From contig JADJGQ010000001.1 in NCBI GenBank assembly GCA_016708025.1, positions 1,054,001 to 1,118,000 on the forward strand: a stretch of DNA of 64,000 nt. The letters are read 5' to 3'. Source of the DNA: a bacterium (lineage in GTDB: Bacteria > Zixibacteria > MSB-5A5 > GN15 > FEB-12). The notes under the pieces were generated by a model. It searched no databases and had not been told where the DNA came from. It saw only the letters and a program-made list of their open reading frames with translations. This document shows, piece after piece, positions 25,649 to 35,025 of the stretch. The number at the start of each line of letters is the position of its first letter. The stretch's first letter is position 1. Both the position numbers and the translations under genes were made by a program.

Positions 25649-25710
25649 ACTCTTGCGGGTGATTGCCGTTCTTACTACCATAGGTTCTTGAGGTTACTGA
25701 AGGAAAAGGT

Positions 25711-28209
25711 ATGACAACACCGATAAAAACGGGACAAAAATACGATTTCGCCGCAATCGAGGCGAAGTGGCAGGCACGCTGGGAGAAAGATCAGGCTTTT
25801 CGCGGTTCCGATTCTCCTGACCCCAAGAACAAGTTTTACATGCTGGTTATGTTCGCGTATCCCTCCGGAGATATCCATATGGGGCATTTCCGGAATTATA
25901 TCATTGGTGATGCGGTAGCGCGCCTCCAGATGATGCTGGGGAAGGAAGTAATCTACCCGTTTGGTTGGGACGCGTTCGGGTTGCCAGCAGAGCGCGCGGC
26001 GATTCAGCGGAATATTCATCCATCGGAGTGGACGGAGAAGAATATCGGGGTATCGCGGTCGACGCTTCAGAAGGTAGGAATCGCGTTTGACTGGTCGCGC
26101 GAAGTGGTGACCTGTGCCCCTGACTATTACAAATGGACCCAGTGGATTTTCATCCAGTTGTTCAAGCAGGGGAAGGCGTACCGGAAACGGGGGTTCGTTA
26201 ATTGGTGCCCCGAGGACAAAACGGTCCTAGCAAATGAGCAGGTAAAGGAAGGTCGCTGCGAACGGTGTGGGACCCTAGTCGAAAAGAAAGACCAGATGGG
26301 ATGGTATTTCAGGATCACCGACTACGCTGACCGTCTGATCGACGACCTGGACAAACTGCCGGGTTGGCCGGAGAATGTCCGGACGATGCAAAAGGAATGG
26401 ATCGGGCGCTCCTATGGGTTGGAGGTCGACTTTAAGATCGAGGGGTCGGGGGAGAAGCTGGCAATTTTCACGACCCGGCCAGATACGATCTTCGGTGTGA
26501 CGTTTATGGCGATCTCGCCGGAGGCCGAGCTGTTGCAGAAGCTGGAGCTGGCGCCGGAGTATGCCCTGAAGGTCAAGGAGTACCAGAAGCTGGTTGCGGG
26601 GCGGTCGGATATCGAACGGGCGGCGGCAACGTTGGAGAAAGACGGTGTCTTCACCGGCAAGTACGCAATCAACCCATTTAACGGTGAGCGGGTTCAGCTC
26701 TGGGTAGCTGATTATGTATTGGCCGGCTATGGGACCGGGGCTGTGATGGCGGTTCCTGCGCATGACACACGTGATTACGCTTTCGCCAAAAAGTATGGCA
26801 TTCCGATTAAAGTAGTGATTTCGCATAGCACAGCTATGTCGCTGGATGCCGATGCGTTAGCTGACGAGTTCACGGAAACTGGTCCGATGGTCAACTCGGG
26901 ACAATTCGACGGGAAATCCGGGGAAGAGGCTATCGCGGCAGTTTCGCTATTTGCCGAGGGACAAGGGTTTGGGCGTCGGAAGGTGAACTACAAGTTGAAG
27001 GATTGGTCGATCTCCCGCCAGCGTTACTGGGGGGCGCCGATTCCAATCATTCATTGCACCACATGTGGTGAGCAGCCGGTTCCGGATGAGCAGTTGCCGG
27101 TGGTGCTTCCGAAGGTCGAAAACTATATGCCGAAGGGGCGGTCGCCGCTGGCGGATGTCCCGGAGTATATCAATACCAGATGTCCAAAATGTGGCGGCAG
27201 GGCTGAGCGGGATCCTGATACGATGGATACGTTTGTCTGCTCGTCGTGGTATTTCCTCCGGTATTTGGACCCGAAGAATTCGGCGACGCCCTGGGATAAG
27301 GACAAGGCGCGTCGCTGGATGCCAGTCGACCTGTATATCGGCGGGATCACCCACGCGACCGGCCATTTGATCTATTTCCGGTTCTTCACCAAGTTCCTGA
27401 AGGATATCGGGTGGGCCGAGTGCGAGGAGCCGGCGCTTCGGTTGTTCAATCACGGGATGGTCATGGATGCCCATGGCGAGGTGATGTCGAAATCCAAAGG
27501 GAATGTGGTTTCACCGATCACGCTGATGGAAAGCCGCGGGACCGACGTGACCAGGCTGGCGATGTTTTTCACGGCGCCCTCGGAAAAAGAGGTGCTCTGG
27601 AGCTCGGATTCTATCACCGGGGTGGAGAAGTTCGTCCTGAACCGGATGGTGCCGATCCTCAAGGAGTATCGCGGCTCGCGACCAGACTTAAAGCGATACT
27701 TTAACCTCGAGAAACTGGACGCGGACGAACGGTCGATCTATGTAAAGCTGAACCAGACGATCAAGCGCGTTTCAGAGTCGTTCGAGCGGCTGCAGTTTAA
27801 TGCGGCGATCGCGGCAATTATGGAATTGACGCGGGATTACGACTCGACCAAAATCAAGACTGATGAACTAAATGACCAGATAGTACTGAAATCGGTCCAA
27901 TTGATAGCGCCGCTGGCGCCGCATTTGGCCGAGGAGATCTGGGAATCAGCCGGGTTCAGCCAATCGATTTTCAAGTCGAGCTGGCCGGAATATGATCCGG
28001 CGGCGATTGTCGGCGATACGATCGAGATCGCGGTCCAGGTGAATGGGAAACTTCGGGATTCCGTGACAGTTCCGGCCGACGCGGATCAGGCACTGGTAGA
28101 GGCGGCGGCATCTGAGAGTCAGAAAGTCCGTGGTTTTACCGATGGGAAGCAGATACTGAAGAAGATATATGTGCCGGGGAGACTCCTTAATATAGTGGTG
28201 AAGGGTTAG
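25711..28209 (+). CDS. leuS: leucyl-tRNA synthetase
   Basis: 832 residues. Class I motifs: the HIGH equivalent in YPSGDIHMGHFRNY and the KMSKS equivalent in EVMSKSKGN. The CP1 editing domain (TTRPDTIFGVTFMAISPE, GTGAVMAVPAHDTRDYAFA), a zinc-ribbon pair (CTTCGEQP, TRCPKCGGRAE), the WYFLRYLDP catalytic strand and the C-terminal VQVNGKLRDSVTVPAD are all present. AAGGAAAAGG precedes the ATG. It is followed by a terminator and ends the plus-strand block. Confidence 0.97.
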   Translation: MTTPIKTGQKYDFAAIEAKWQARWEKDQAFRGSDSPDPKNKFYMLVMFAYPSGDIHMGHFRNYIIGDAVARLQMMLGKEVIYPFGWDAFGLPAERAAIQRNIHPSEWTEKNIGVSRSTLQKVGIAFDWSREVVTCAPDYYKWTQWIFIQLFKQGKAYRKRGFVNWCPEDKTVLANEQVKEGRCERCGTLVEKKDQMGWYFRITDYADRLIDDLDKLPGWPENVRTMQKEWIGRSYGLEVDFKIEGSGEKLAIFTTRPDTIFGVTFMAISPEAELLQKLELAPEYALKVKEYQKLVAGRSDIERAAATLEKDGVFTGKYAINPFNGERVQLWVADYVLAGYGTGAVMAVPAHDTRDYAFAKKYGIPIKVVISHSTAMSLDADALADEFTETGPMVNSGQFDGKSGEEAIAAVSLFAEGQGFGRRKVNYKLKDWSISRQRYWGAPIPIIHCTTCGEQPVPDEQLPVVLPKVENYMPKGRSPLADVPEYINTRCPKCGGRAERDPDTMDTFVCSSWYFLRYLDPKNSATPWDKDKARRWMPVDLYIGGITHATGHLIYFRFFTKFLKDIGWAECEEPALRLFNHGMVMDAHGEVMSKSKGNVVSPITLMESRGTDVTRLAMFFTAPSEKEVLWSSDSITGVEKFVLNRMVPILKEYRGSRPDLKRYFNLEKLDADERSIYVKLNQTIKRVSESFERLQFNAAIAAIMELTRDYDSTKIKTDELNDQIVLKSVQLIAPLAPHLAEEIWESAGFSQSIFKSSWPEYDPAAIVGDTIEIAVQVNGKLRDSVTVPADADQALVEAAASESQKVRGFTDGKQILKKIYVPGRLLNIVVKG

Positions 28210-28238
28210 GGAGCGGCCTCAGGTTCGAACTATCAGAT

Positions 28239-28267
28239 ACCCGGTCAGTCAGGCCGGGTTTCTTTTT
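28239..28267 (+). terminator. rho-independent terminator of leuS
   Basis: ACCCGG (28239-28244) pairs with CCGGGT (28254-28259), loop 9 nt, followed by TTCTTTTT. Confidence 0.8.
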
Positions 28268-28521
28268 GGTGTACGGGTTAACATAATATATCTTATAGGA
28301 CGCACCAACCAATCTCAAGGATAAGGTTCGCAGGTGGCTCGGTGTTTGGAGTCGGGCGGTGAATCAATCCCTACTTTGACGTCCCCCTTCGTGTCATACA
28401 AACGCCCGAGGTGATCACAAGCTGTGATGTCTAATCCGGGTTTTTCCAGGCCCTTGCGCGTTTGAGGTGTGTCCTGTTTTTGGGGAGTTTTTTGGAAATG
28501 TAATACGGCGTGCTGGGCATG
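28268..28521. other. spacer between leuS and the convergent dacA-like gene, no gene seen
   Basis: Part of a 363-nt region (28210-28572) without a supportable reading frame. It is bounded by the leuS terminator and the terminator of the minus-strand carboxypeptidase. Apart from those two hairpins I see nothing in it. Confidence 0.4.
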
Positions 28522-28548
28522 AAAAAAGCCTCCTATATAAAGAGGCTT
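28522..28548 (-). terminator. rho-independent terminator of the D,D-carboxypeptidase gene
   Basis: On the minus strand GCCTC and GAGGC (28528-28532 and 28542-28546) form a stem followed by a run of six T. Confidence 0.75.
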
Positions 28549-28572
28549 CAGGCTTGAGCACTAGCGAGCGTA

Positions 28573-29556
28573 TTACGTTTTTTTGGAGCGAGGAGTCTTA
28601 GACTTTGTCTTCGTACGAGCGGCCTTGGGTTGAACGACCGGCTCTCCCCCGCCTATTTCCTTGAATCCCCACGTGGCCAGTTTGCGAGCTTCGCGGAAGC
28701 GGGTCGAACCGCCAGGGGCTCCGAGGACGACCAAAGTCAGCTTGTGGCCGCCGGCATCCTGAACCATGGAAGCGAGACAATAGCGAGAAGCATCGATATA
28801 GCCGGTTTTGCCAGCCAACACGCGATAAGGGGCATCCATCATGCGATTGGTGTTGCCGAGCTGAAGGCTGTAGGTCTTGCGACCCCGCTTGATATAAACC
28901 GTCTGCTTTTTGAGGGCCGTGATTCTTGCGATCTCAGGATAGGTGTAGGCGTGATGCAGAATGATAGCGACCTCATGAGCGGTTGAGACATTGCGTTCGT
29001 CGAGACCAGTCGGATCGAAGAAGACAGTATGGTCGAGGCCGAGGGCGCGGACTTTGGTGTTCATCAGGTCGACAAACGAGGTCAGTGAACCAGCGGTGGC
29101 TCTCGCCAGAGCTCGGGTGGCGCGGTTGTCGGATATCATTAATGAGGTATAGAGCAAGTCACGGAGCGAAAGCTCATGACCCGGCCGTAAACGAGAGAAC
29201 GACGACTTGACGGCATCTTCCTTACTGACCGACTGGCGGGCGTTGAAGTCCTTGACATTATCCAGTACCACCATCGCCGCGACCAGTTTACTGATCGAGG
29301 CGATCGGGTGAGTCATTTCCGCGTTTTTAGCGTAGAGGACATCGCCATTTTCATAGTTGACCAAAATGGCGGAGCGGAGATTGAGGCGTGGACCATTGGC
29401 CTTGACGGTCTCGAAATCAAAGGCGTAGTTCCCTGCCGTGACCAGTTTGGCCTCGACATGGTTGGCGCCCTCGAGCACATCGATCTGATTAAACGCCAGC
29501 AGGAGAATTCCTGCCAGGACGATCAGAACTTTGCTGATCCAGGAGGCGAGCCTCAT
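28573..29556 (-). CDS. D-alanyl-D-alanine carboxypeptidase (peptidase S11, PBP5/7-like)
   Basis: 327 residues. An N-terminal hydrophobic segment (ISKVLIVLAGILLLAF) is a signal or anchor. The penicillin-binding motifs are all present: SISK at 87-90 (nucleophile Ser), SDN at 142-144, KTG at 250-252. The tail is rich in Lys, Arg and Thr (ARTKTKSKTPRSKKT), perhaps for contact with anionic wall or membrane. The PBP5 C-terminal beta domain is missing, so it is closer to the short PBP7/PbpG type. It trims the terminal D-Ala of pentapeptides or cuts cross-links in the periplasm. Confidence 0.92.
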   Translation of the reverse strand: MRLASWISKVLIVLAGILLLAFNQIDVLEGANHVEAKLVTAGNYAFDFETVKANGPRLNLRSAILVNYENGDVLYAKNAEMTHPIASISKLVAAMVVLDNVKDFNARQSVSKEDAVKSSFSRLRPGHELSLRDLLYTSLMISDNRATRALARATAGSLTSFVDLMNTKVRALGLDHTVFFDPTGLDERNVSTAHEVAIILHHAYTYPEIARITALKKQTVYIKRGRKTYSLQLGNTNRMMDAPYRVLAGKTGYIDASRYCLASMVQDAGGHKLTLVVLGAPGGSTRFREARKLATWGFKEIGGGEPVVQPKAARTKTKSKTPRSKKT

Positions 29557-29607
29557 GCTTTCATTGTCCTATCATTCCAGAACATAGTCCCACAATAGTA
29601 ATACAGT

Positions 29608-30921
29608 TTAATATCGAATCCACTTAATAACTTCGGCCAAAGTGGCTCTTTTTCCATACATTAATATGCCAACGCGGAAGATCTTGCCCGCCACCCAGAT
29701 AACGCCGATGGTGGCGGCGATCACGATGAGGAATCCAAGAATGATCTGCAACATAATGGGCGAAAAAAGAGAGAACGCGCCGGCACTGGAAGCCATGAAA
29801 GCGACGCGCATCATCATCATGGTCGGAGTGAGAATCGGAATAAACGAAAGCACTACCGGTAGTGTTGAATTTGGATCCTGCATAACGCGGAAGCCGATGA
29901 TGATGGGGAGAATGAGCGCCATGATGATGGGGAAATGGAAATTCTGCGCTTCTTTCTCCGTGGTGCAGATCGCGCCGATGACGGCATAAATGGTCGAGTA
30001 AAGCAGGTAGCCGGAGACCAGGAAGAGCGTGAAAGCGATGGCGACATACGGATTAAAGAATGAGGAGGTCATGGCGGGGTCGAGTTCCATGGCGAAGATA
30101 CTTGCGCCACCCATGAAGATCCCACCCATAAGCATCCAGGCCGCAACAGAAGTAAAGGTGGCGCCGCCGAGTCCCAAGACTTTTCCCATCAGGAGTTGGA
30201 ACGGAGTGACGGAGGAAACGAGCACTTCCATGATGCGGGTGGTCTTTTCTTCGATGACGGAGCGCATCACCTGCATCCCGTATCCGAGGATCATGCCGTA
30301 CATGGTCATGACAAACAGCATCATGGAGAAGTACTTGAATTTGATCGAGACCTCTTTTCCCTGGGTGTTCATCAAAGAGAGGTCGATCCGTTCGGTCAGT
30401 TGCATGATAGAATCGACCGGCAGATTGACGTTTGAGAGATGCAGTTTCCTGGTCGAGAAGCGATTGGAGATGATGTTCTCAAATCGGGAGAGGCTGACGA
30501 AATCATCACTGTTCGTAATGGCATATACACTAGTATCGGTCAGCGAGGCGTTTTTGACGACCAGGGCGTATTTCAGCTCTTCCTCATTCACCAGATGATT
30601 TACGGAATCGAGCATGGGAGTGGCGTTGGCAAACTGTTCAGGCGGAGCAACCACCAGGTCGATATCATAATACGGTGCCGTGGAATCATCGGGGAGACGG
30701 AATTCCGCCAGATCGGAGGCAATCTCTTGTCCGACGCCCGTTCCGGAGAAATCAATGACGGCCATGGATTCGGTGCTGCTGGCCTTCTTTTCAGCGATAA
30801 GCGACGGGATAAAGATGAATGCGGCCATGATGGCCGGGGTCAACAGGAGTCCGACGATGAAGGATTTCTTTTTGACGACCTGTTCGTATTCGTTCTTGGC
30901 TATTATCCAGATCTTAGACAT
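29608..30921 (-). CDS. ABC-2 type transporter permease (NatB-like)
   Basis: 437 residues. Typical start MSKIWIIAKNEYEQVVKKKSFIVGLLLTP, TM1, then a long periplasmic domain (about residues 45-225), then five TM segments, including MMLFVMTMYGMILGYG. The VIEEKTTRIMEVLVSSVTPF loop is the signature of ABC-2/NatB permeases. A perfect GGAGGTGACC ribosome site lies within the end of the ATPase gene, which it overlaps by 8 nt. With that ATPase it forms an exporter; substrate unknown (Na+ in NatAB, other compounds elsewhere). Confidence 0.92.
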   Translation of the reverse strand: MSKIWIIAKNEYEQVVKKKSFIVGLLLTPAIMAAFIFIPSLIAEKKASSTESMAVIDFSGTGVGQEIASDLAEFRLPDDSTAPYYDIDLVVAPPEQFANATPMLDSVNHLVNEEELKYALVVKNASLTDTSVYAITNSDDFVSLSRFENIISNRFSTRKLHLSNVNLPVDSIMQLTERIDLSLMNTQGKEVSIKFKYFSMMLFVMTMYGMILGYGMQVMRSVIEEKTTRIMEVLVSSVTPFQLLMGKVLGLGGATFTSVAAWMLMGGIFMGGASIFAMELDPAMTSSFFNPYVAIAFTLFLVSGYLLYSTIYAVIGAICTTEKEAQNFHFPIIMALILPIIIGFRVMQDPNSTLPVVLSFIPILTPTMMMMRVAFMASSAGAFSLFSPIMLQIILGFLIVIAATIGVIWVAGKIFRVGILMYGKRATLAEVIKWIRY

Positions 30922-31843
30922 TGGTCACCTCCTGACCCTGCATTTCCTTGGGATCGACTTTGGCCAGTTCGATGAAGATGTCGTAGAGCGAGGGTTCAAC
31001 AATAGCGAACCGTCGAACAGAGACCTTTTCGATTATCGCCCGAAGGATGTTGCTTGGATCGGCTCCCTGGGCGAGGCGGAGTTCCATATACCGATTGAAG
31101 TCGGAGACGGCGGCGACACCGGGAATTGACCCAACAAAAGAACCATCGCCATCGATCTCGATCTGCACGGCGTTTTTGCCGAAGCGGGCCTTGATGTCGG
31201 TGAGTTTGCCATCGATCACTTTCTGGCCCCGCGAGATCATGCAGAGGTTATCGCAGAGTTTTTCGGCCTGTTCCATGACATGGGTTGAAAAAAGGATCGT
31301 GGTGCCGGCCCGTTTTAAGTCGAGGATGATATTCTTGATCAACTCGGTATTAAGCGGATCGAGGCCGGAGAAAAGCTCATCAAGAATGAGCAGTTCCGGT
31401 TCATGAACGATGGTGGTGATGAATTGCAGTTTCTGCTGCATCCCCTTGGAGAGTTCCTCGACTTTGCGGGTGCGATAGCCGGAGAGCTGCATGCGTTCGA
31501 GCCAAGGGTCGATCTTGGGGCGGGTTTTCTCGGGGGAATACCCTTTCAGCTCGGCCATATAGATGATGACCTGCTCGAGGGTCATTTTCTTGTAGAGGCC
31601 GCGTTCCTCCGGAAGATAACCAATATGGTTGGTAAAATCGTTGGGGCGTTCGTTGCCGTTAATGCGGATCTTTCCTGAATCGGGGGCGGTGATGTTCATT
31701 ACCATGCGGATGGTAGTGGTCTTCCCTGCTCCGTTCGGGCCGATGATGCCGTAGATGGCACCACGCGGGACCTGGAGCGAGAGGCGCTCCACCGCGACTT
31801 TGCCGTCGTACTCTTTGCGTATCTGATCCAATTCAAGGTACAT
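30914..31843 (-). CDS. ABC transporter ATP-binding protein (NatA-like)
   Basis: 309 residues. Walker A IIGPNGAGKTTTIRM at 33-47, Q-loop GYLPEERGLYKKMT, signature VEELSKGMQQKLQFI, Walker B LLILDELFSGLDP, and H-loop LFSTHVMEQ. The C-terminal 80 residues are the DUF4162 extension found in NatA/YhaQ-type ATPases. It powers the permease encoded by the overlapping downstream gene. Confidence 0.95.
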   Translation of the reverse strand: MYLELDQIRKEYDGKVAVERLSLQVPRGAIYGIIGPNGAGKTTTIRMVMNITAPDSGKIRINGNERPNDFTNHIGYLPEERGLYKKMTLEQVIIYMAELKGYSPEKTRPKIDPWLERMQLSGYRTRKVEELSKGMQQKLQFITTIVHEPELLILDELFSGLDPLNTELIKNIILDLKRAGTTILFSTHVMEQAEKLCDNLCMISRGQKVIDGKLTDIKARFGKNAVQIEIDGDGSFVGSIPGVAAVSDFNRYMELRLAQGADPSNILRAIIEKVSVRRFAIVEPSLYDIFIELAKVDPKEMQGQEVTNV

Positions 31844-31924
31844 GGGCGTCCCGTGTTCGCTTTCTTTGGTTAGGGTTTATCAGTATGGGTAGTGCCAGAG
31901 GCGGCCGTCAACAAAAACAGGCAA

Positions 31925-32722
31925 TCAGCGGTCGAGATTGAGCCGCTTAATGAAATCGAGTGCGTTGGATGCTGCTTTGCCATCGTAACAGTTGTTGAAA
32001 TATACGTATACTCGGGCGACCTTGTTGCGGATCGCCTCGATTCGTTGCCGCCATTCTTCGAGTTCGGACTCCGAATAAAGGTAGTTGTAGCGCTGTTCGC
32101 CGGACACCCACCAGCCATCGGCGTTTCGTCCATGCAAACGAACATACGCGGTGTCCGTGGTAAGGTGAACCGAGCGGTCCATCAGGCCGGGAAGGTCGGG
32201 TTCATCGACGGAAACGTAGCCGACCCCTTCCCTTCTCATTTTTTCAACCACCGATATACTACTCCAGCTACTGTGGCGATATTCAACGAAAAGTTTGGCA
32301 GGCGCGACCGCCTCGCAGCAGGCAAGCAGATGCGATTCAGCCTCCGGGGACCGTTTGAAAGAATAAGGGAATTGAGCAAGCAGACCGGCCAGCTTGCCGG
32401 AATCGACCATAGGGCGAATTGATTCTTTGAATGCGTCGATCTCAGAGGCCATGCTGTTGCGGTGGTGAGTGAACGATTGGGGAACTTTGACCATAAAATC
32501 AAAGCCGGGAGGTGCCTTTTTCACCATGTTGTACATGACGGCCGGATGTGGGATGCGGTAGTAAGTTGAATTGATCTCGACTGTCGGAAAGTGCTGAACA
32601 TAATAGTCGAGCATTTTCCCTTTGGGGATATGGTAGGGGTAGAACGGGCCGATCCAGTCGGCAAAGCTATAGCCAGAGGTACCGACGCGGATGTCGGCGG
32701 ATTGAATCAGATCGGACTGCAT
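31925..32722 (-). CDS. DUF72 family protein (YecE-like)
   Basis: 265 residues. Family marks: RVGTSGYSFADWIGPFYP at the N-terminus, YYVQHFPTVEINSTYYRIP, FDFMVKVPQSFTHHR, VEYRHSSW, VDEPDLPG, YVRLHGRN and the end VYVYFNNCYDGKAASNAL. DUF72 proteins are TIM-barrel-like and widely conserved, but without a secure function. No clear ribosome site precedes the ATG. It is not obviously linked to the ABC genes downstream, which are 81 nt away. Confidence 0.92.
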   Translation of the reverse strand: MQSDLIQSADIRVGTSGYSFADWIGPFYPYHIPKGKMLDYYVQHFPTVEINSTYYRIPHPAVMYNMVKKAPPGFDFMVKVPQSFTHHRNSMASEIDAFKESIRPMVDSGKLAGLLAQFPYSFKRSPEAESHLLACCEAVAPAKLFVEYRHSSWSSISVVEKMRREGVGYVSVDEPDLPGLMDRSVHLTTDTAYVRLHGRNADGWWVSGEQRYNYLYSESELEEWRQRIEAIRNKVARVYVYFNNCYDGKAASNALDFIKRLNLDR

Positions 32723-32796
32723 GAGCGGAATATAATGGGAAATCGCGGGAAAAAGTATGGTTGGAGGTGGGGTGGTTATTAGATGTGATATTCAGA

Positions 32797-32846
32797 CTTC
32801 CCTCATCCGGCGCTTCGCGCCACCTTCTCCCAGAGGGAGAAGGGAA
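32797..32846. repeat. REP-like palindromic intergenic repeat
   Basis: Two hairpins in a row: GGCGC-ttc-GCGCC and CTTCTCCC-aga-GGGAGAAG, led by CCCTCATCC. I recognise this combination as a dispersed intergenic repeat of many bacterial genomes. It sits between the DUF72 gene and a tiny zinc-ribbon gene. Confidence 0.5.
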
Positions 32847-32857
32847 ATTGTCAAAGG

Positions 32858-32977
32858 TCAGGGTTTGGATAGTTTCTGGAATTTGACTTTGCCGCATTTT
32901 GGGCAGATCCACTTGCGCTGTTTGTGAAAGCTTCTCCCCTGCTCTTTCATTCCGATCTTGCATTTACGGCAGAGCAT
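32858..32977 (-). CDS. 39-residue zinc-ribbon protein
   Basis: Short gene from ATG 32977 with GGAGAGGA about 6 nt upstream. The product begins MLCRKCKIGMKEQGRS and then has WICPKCGKVKFQ, so two CxxC pairs spaced 23 residues apart give one zinc ribbon, with many Lys and Arg between. No longer in-frame start gives protein-like sequence. It starts 13 nt after the stop of the four-gene membrane cluster and may belong to that operon. Function unknown; nucleic-acid binding is a guess from the charge. Confidence 0.6.
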   Translation of the reverse strand: MLCRKCKIGMKEQGRSFHKQRKWICPKCGKVKFQKLSKP

Positions 32978-32990
32978 CGGGTCCTCTCCC

Positions 32991-33602
32991 CTATCGCAAG
33001 AGTCCGAGAAAATCGGAGAGAAGGAATTCGGCACGTCCGATAAAGGTGGACATCCGGGACATGACCGTATAGCCGAAAGTGGCGCCAAAAAAGATCATCA
33101 GAAAGTAGGTGCCGATCTTAGATGAAATACCGAGAGCTCCGGTTTGTGGTCGGCTGAAATAGAAGTATGAAAGTGTGGCGAATAGCCCGATCACGACGAT
33201 CAGACCGGAGACGCTGATTTCTCCGGTGCCTCCCACCGTGCTGAAAACTGTGTCATTCATTTGATTGAGGATGCGTGGGCCAAGCATGGCCGGGATCGCT
33301 GCGCCGGCACCGGAGCCGATCAGGATAGCGAGCGGAATGCGGGAGATCGGAGCGGCTTTGGGGAAAATGCGCGCGAACATCATGAGCGCGAGAATTAACG
33401 GAAAGACGAGTGAGAGTTTGCCATCGGCAAGCGGTTCAACCAGCAAGTCCATGACTGTGCTGGTCCAGGCGATGACGAGGGCGTAGCCGATGGAGACACC
33501 GACTAGCAGATATTCGGCCATTTTGTAGACCGGATTGTCGCGATAGAGGAAGGTGAGTATCGCGATAGTGAGGATAGCGGCGATGAGGGTGTTGATATCC
33601 AT
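32991..33602 (-). CDS. polytopic membrane protein, last gene of the DUF6754-like cluster
   Basis: 203 residues with about six TM segments (LIAAILTIAILTFLY, MAEYLLVGVSIGYALVIAW, LVFPLILALMMFARIF, IPLAILIGSGAGAAIPAML, GLIVVIGLFATLSYFYF, GTYFLMIFFGATFGYTVMS). No known family recognised. Its ATG shares one base with the stop of the gene before it (TGATG), so translation is probably coupled. Function unknown. Confidence 0.7.
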   Translation of the reverse strand: MDINTLIAAILTIAILTFLYRDNPVYKMAEYLLVGVSIGYALVIAWTSTVMDLLVEPLADGKLSLVFPLILALMMFARIFPKAAPISRIPLAILIGSGAGAAIPAMLGPRILNQMNDTVFSTVGGTGEISVSGLIVVIGLFATLSYFYFSRPQTGALGISSKIGTYFLMIFFGATFGYTVMSRMSTFIGRAEFLLSDFLGLLR

Positions 33603-34405
33603 CAGGCTCCCCTCCGTCGCGCGATGAAATAGATAACATTCCCGGCGAGGATCAGCAGGAGGACGTATACATGGGCTGAAGCCTGAGCCAACATGCCACG
33701 CAGCCCTCCCCCACTCTGTCCGGAAAGCGTCTCATATTCGGCGGCACCCCGGAGTCCGCCGATCAGGGCATGCAATTGGCCGGATGAAATGTACGGATCG
33801 TAGGTGGTGACCATGGCGGCGGTCATGGCTGAAGTGATGGTTACGCCAAAACGAGATTGGCCATATTCTATCCAGTGGACCGCCATGTTGCCATCGCCAA
33901 TGGAGACGACCGCGTTTACTTGCGAGTAATTAATTATCCCAGACAGGAGAGCGAGTGAGTCATACGGATGTCCCAGATAGTCCTGCGGGAAGGTTTTCTG
34001 AAGTGATTCTCCCATTGAGAGTATGGCCGCGATGTACTGCGGTTTGAATCCGAGATAGACCCAGTCGGAGCCGTACTGCTTATTCTGCTCATGCGCCACC
34101 ATATCCATCAGGCGATAGCCAATGCCGGTACCCTCGGCCAACAAGGCGAGTCCGACAATACGGTGCCCTTTGCTGAAGGAGTGACGAAGCAGGGCGAGAG
34201 CGGCAGGTCGGATCTCCGGAAGCGAAGAGGATTCATGGTCGAAGGAATAGATCAAGGTTGAGCCTTCAGGAAGTGAGTCGATGTAGGCATGCATCCGTCG
34301 GGTTTCCTCGGAGATGGAAACCTCGGGACGAATACCGAGAAGCATCGAGCCAAAAACGACAACCAGGAGACCGAGGAAGGTGTAGTGTCTGGGTTCGAGT
34401 TTCAT
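33602..34405 (-). CDS. membrane-anchored protein with large extracytoplasmic domain, DUF6754-like cluster
   Basis: 267 residues. One TM near the N-terminus (TFLGLLVVVFGSMLLGI), a soluble middle of about 215 residues, and one TM near the C-terminus (VYVLLLILAGNVIYFIARRR). The middle contains GSTLIYSFDHESSSLPEIRP, GTGIGYRLMDMVAHEQNKQYGSDW and ITSAMTAAMVTTYDPYISSGQLHALIGGLRGAAEYE. I do not know the family. The start overlaps the previous stop as ATGA, with GGAGGTGG upstream. Its topology differs from its two polytopic neighbours, which fits a multi-subunit membrane complex. Confidence 0.7.
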   Translation of the reverse strand: MKLEPRHYTFLGLLVVVFGSMLLGIRPEVSISEETRRMHAYIDSLPEGSTLIYSFDHESSSLPEIRPAALALLRHSFSKGHRIVGLALLAEGTGIGYRLMDMVAHEQNKQYGSDWVYLGFKPQYIAAILSMGESLQKTFPQDYLGHPYDSLALLSGIINYSQVNAVVSIGDGNMAVHWIEYGQSRFGVTITSAMTAAMVTTYDPYISSGQLHALIGGLRGAAEYETLSGQSGGGLRGMLAQASAHVYVLLLILAGNVIYFIARRRGA

Positions 34406-35025
34406 CTTCCACCTCCCAGCCAGGTACGCTCAATGCCGATGATCACGCGAAGCGATGTAGTGAGTGAGCCGAGGCCGATGCCGATCAGAATGGCACGTCG
34501 AGCAGCCATAGATGGGTAACTTCGGACCCAATCGGCGGTGGAGATCAAGGCGTTGGCGATCTCCCCTTCGGCCCATGAGCGGCTCATCAGTATGAGGACG
34601 GCTGAGAGCAAAAGGACAGCCGCCGGGAGTGAGCGTGCGCGAAAACCACGGAATGAGGCCGAAGCGACAAAAAAGGCGAGCAAGGCGAAGACAGTAGACT
34701 GCATCGGGACCTGGATATTCTCGAAGGTCCACATAAAGGGTGAGCCGACGTTGATGCCCCAGATGATGGCGCAGACCGGCATGGCAAGCAGGCCGATAAT
34801 CGAGACGACGCGATAGATCGTGTCGTTGCCGCGCTGGATGTTTTTCAGGTTAACCCGGAGGAATGAGATGGTCCCGACGATCAGAGCGGAGGCATATATC
34901 AGTTGCCAGTATTCAGTGGTAATCGAAAGCGTAATGGCGCGCGCGGTCGGGTGTGGCGAAAAAAATAGTAGAAACATGGCGATGCCAAAGATGGCACAGA
35001 CGATCTGGGCAACGCGGCGTGACAT
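34402..35025 (-). CDS. polytopic membrane protein, DUF6754-like cluster
   Basis: 207 residues from ATG 35025, which overlaps the preceding TAA by one base and has GGTGGAAG upstream; a GTG at 35037 is an alternative. About six TM segments: VAQIVCAIFGIAMFLLFF, YWQLIYASALIVGTISFL, VVSIIGLLAMPVCAIIWGI, STVFALLAFFVASASF, LPAAVLLLSAVLILM, and a last one with IGIGLGSLTTSLRVIIGI. No known family recognised. Tight coupling to both neighbours argues for one complex. Confidence 0.7.
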   Translation of the reverse strand: MSRRVAQIVCAIFGIAMFLLFFSPHPTARAITLSITTEYWQLIYASALIVGTISFLRVNLKNIQRGNDTIYRVVSIIGLLAMPVCAIIWGINVGSPFMWTFENIQVPMQSTVFALLAFFVASASFRGFRARSLPAAVLLLSAVLILMSRSWAEGEIANALISTADWVRSYPSMAARRAILIGIGLGSLTTSLRVIIGIERTWLGGGR

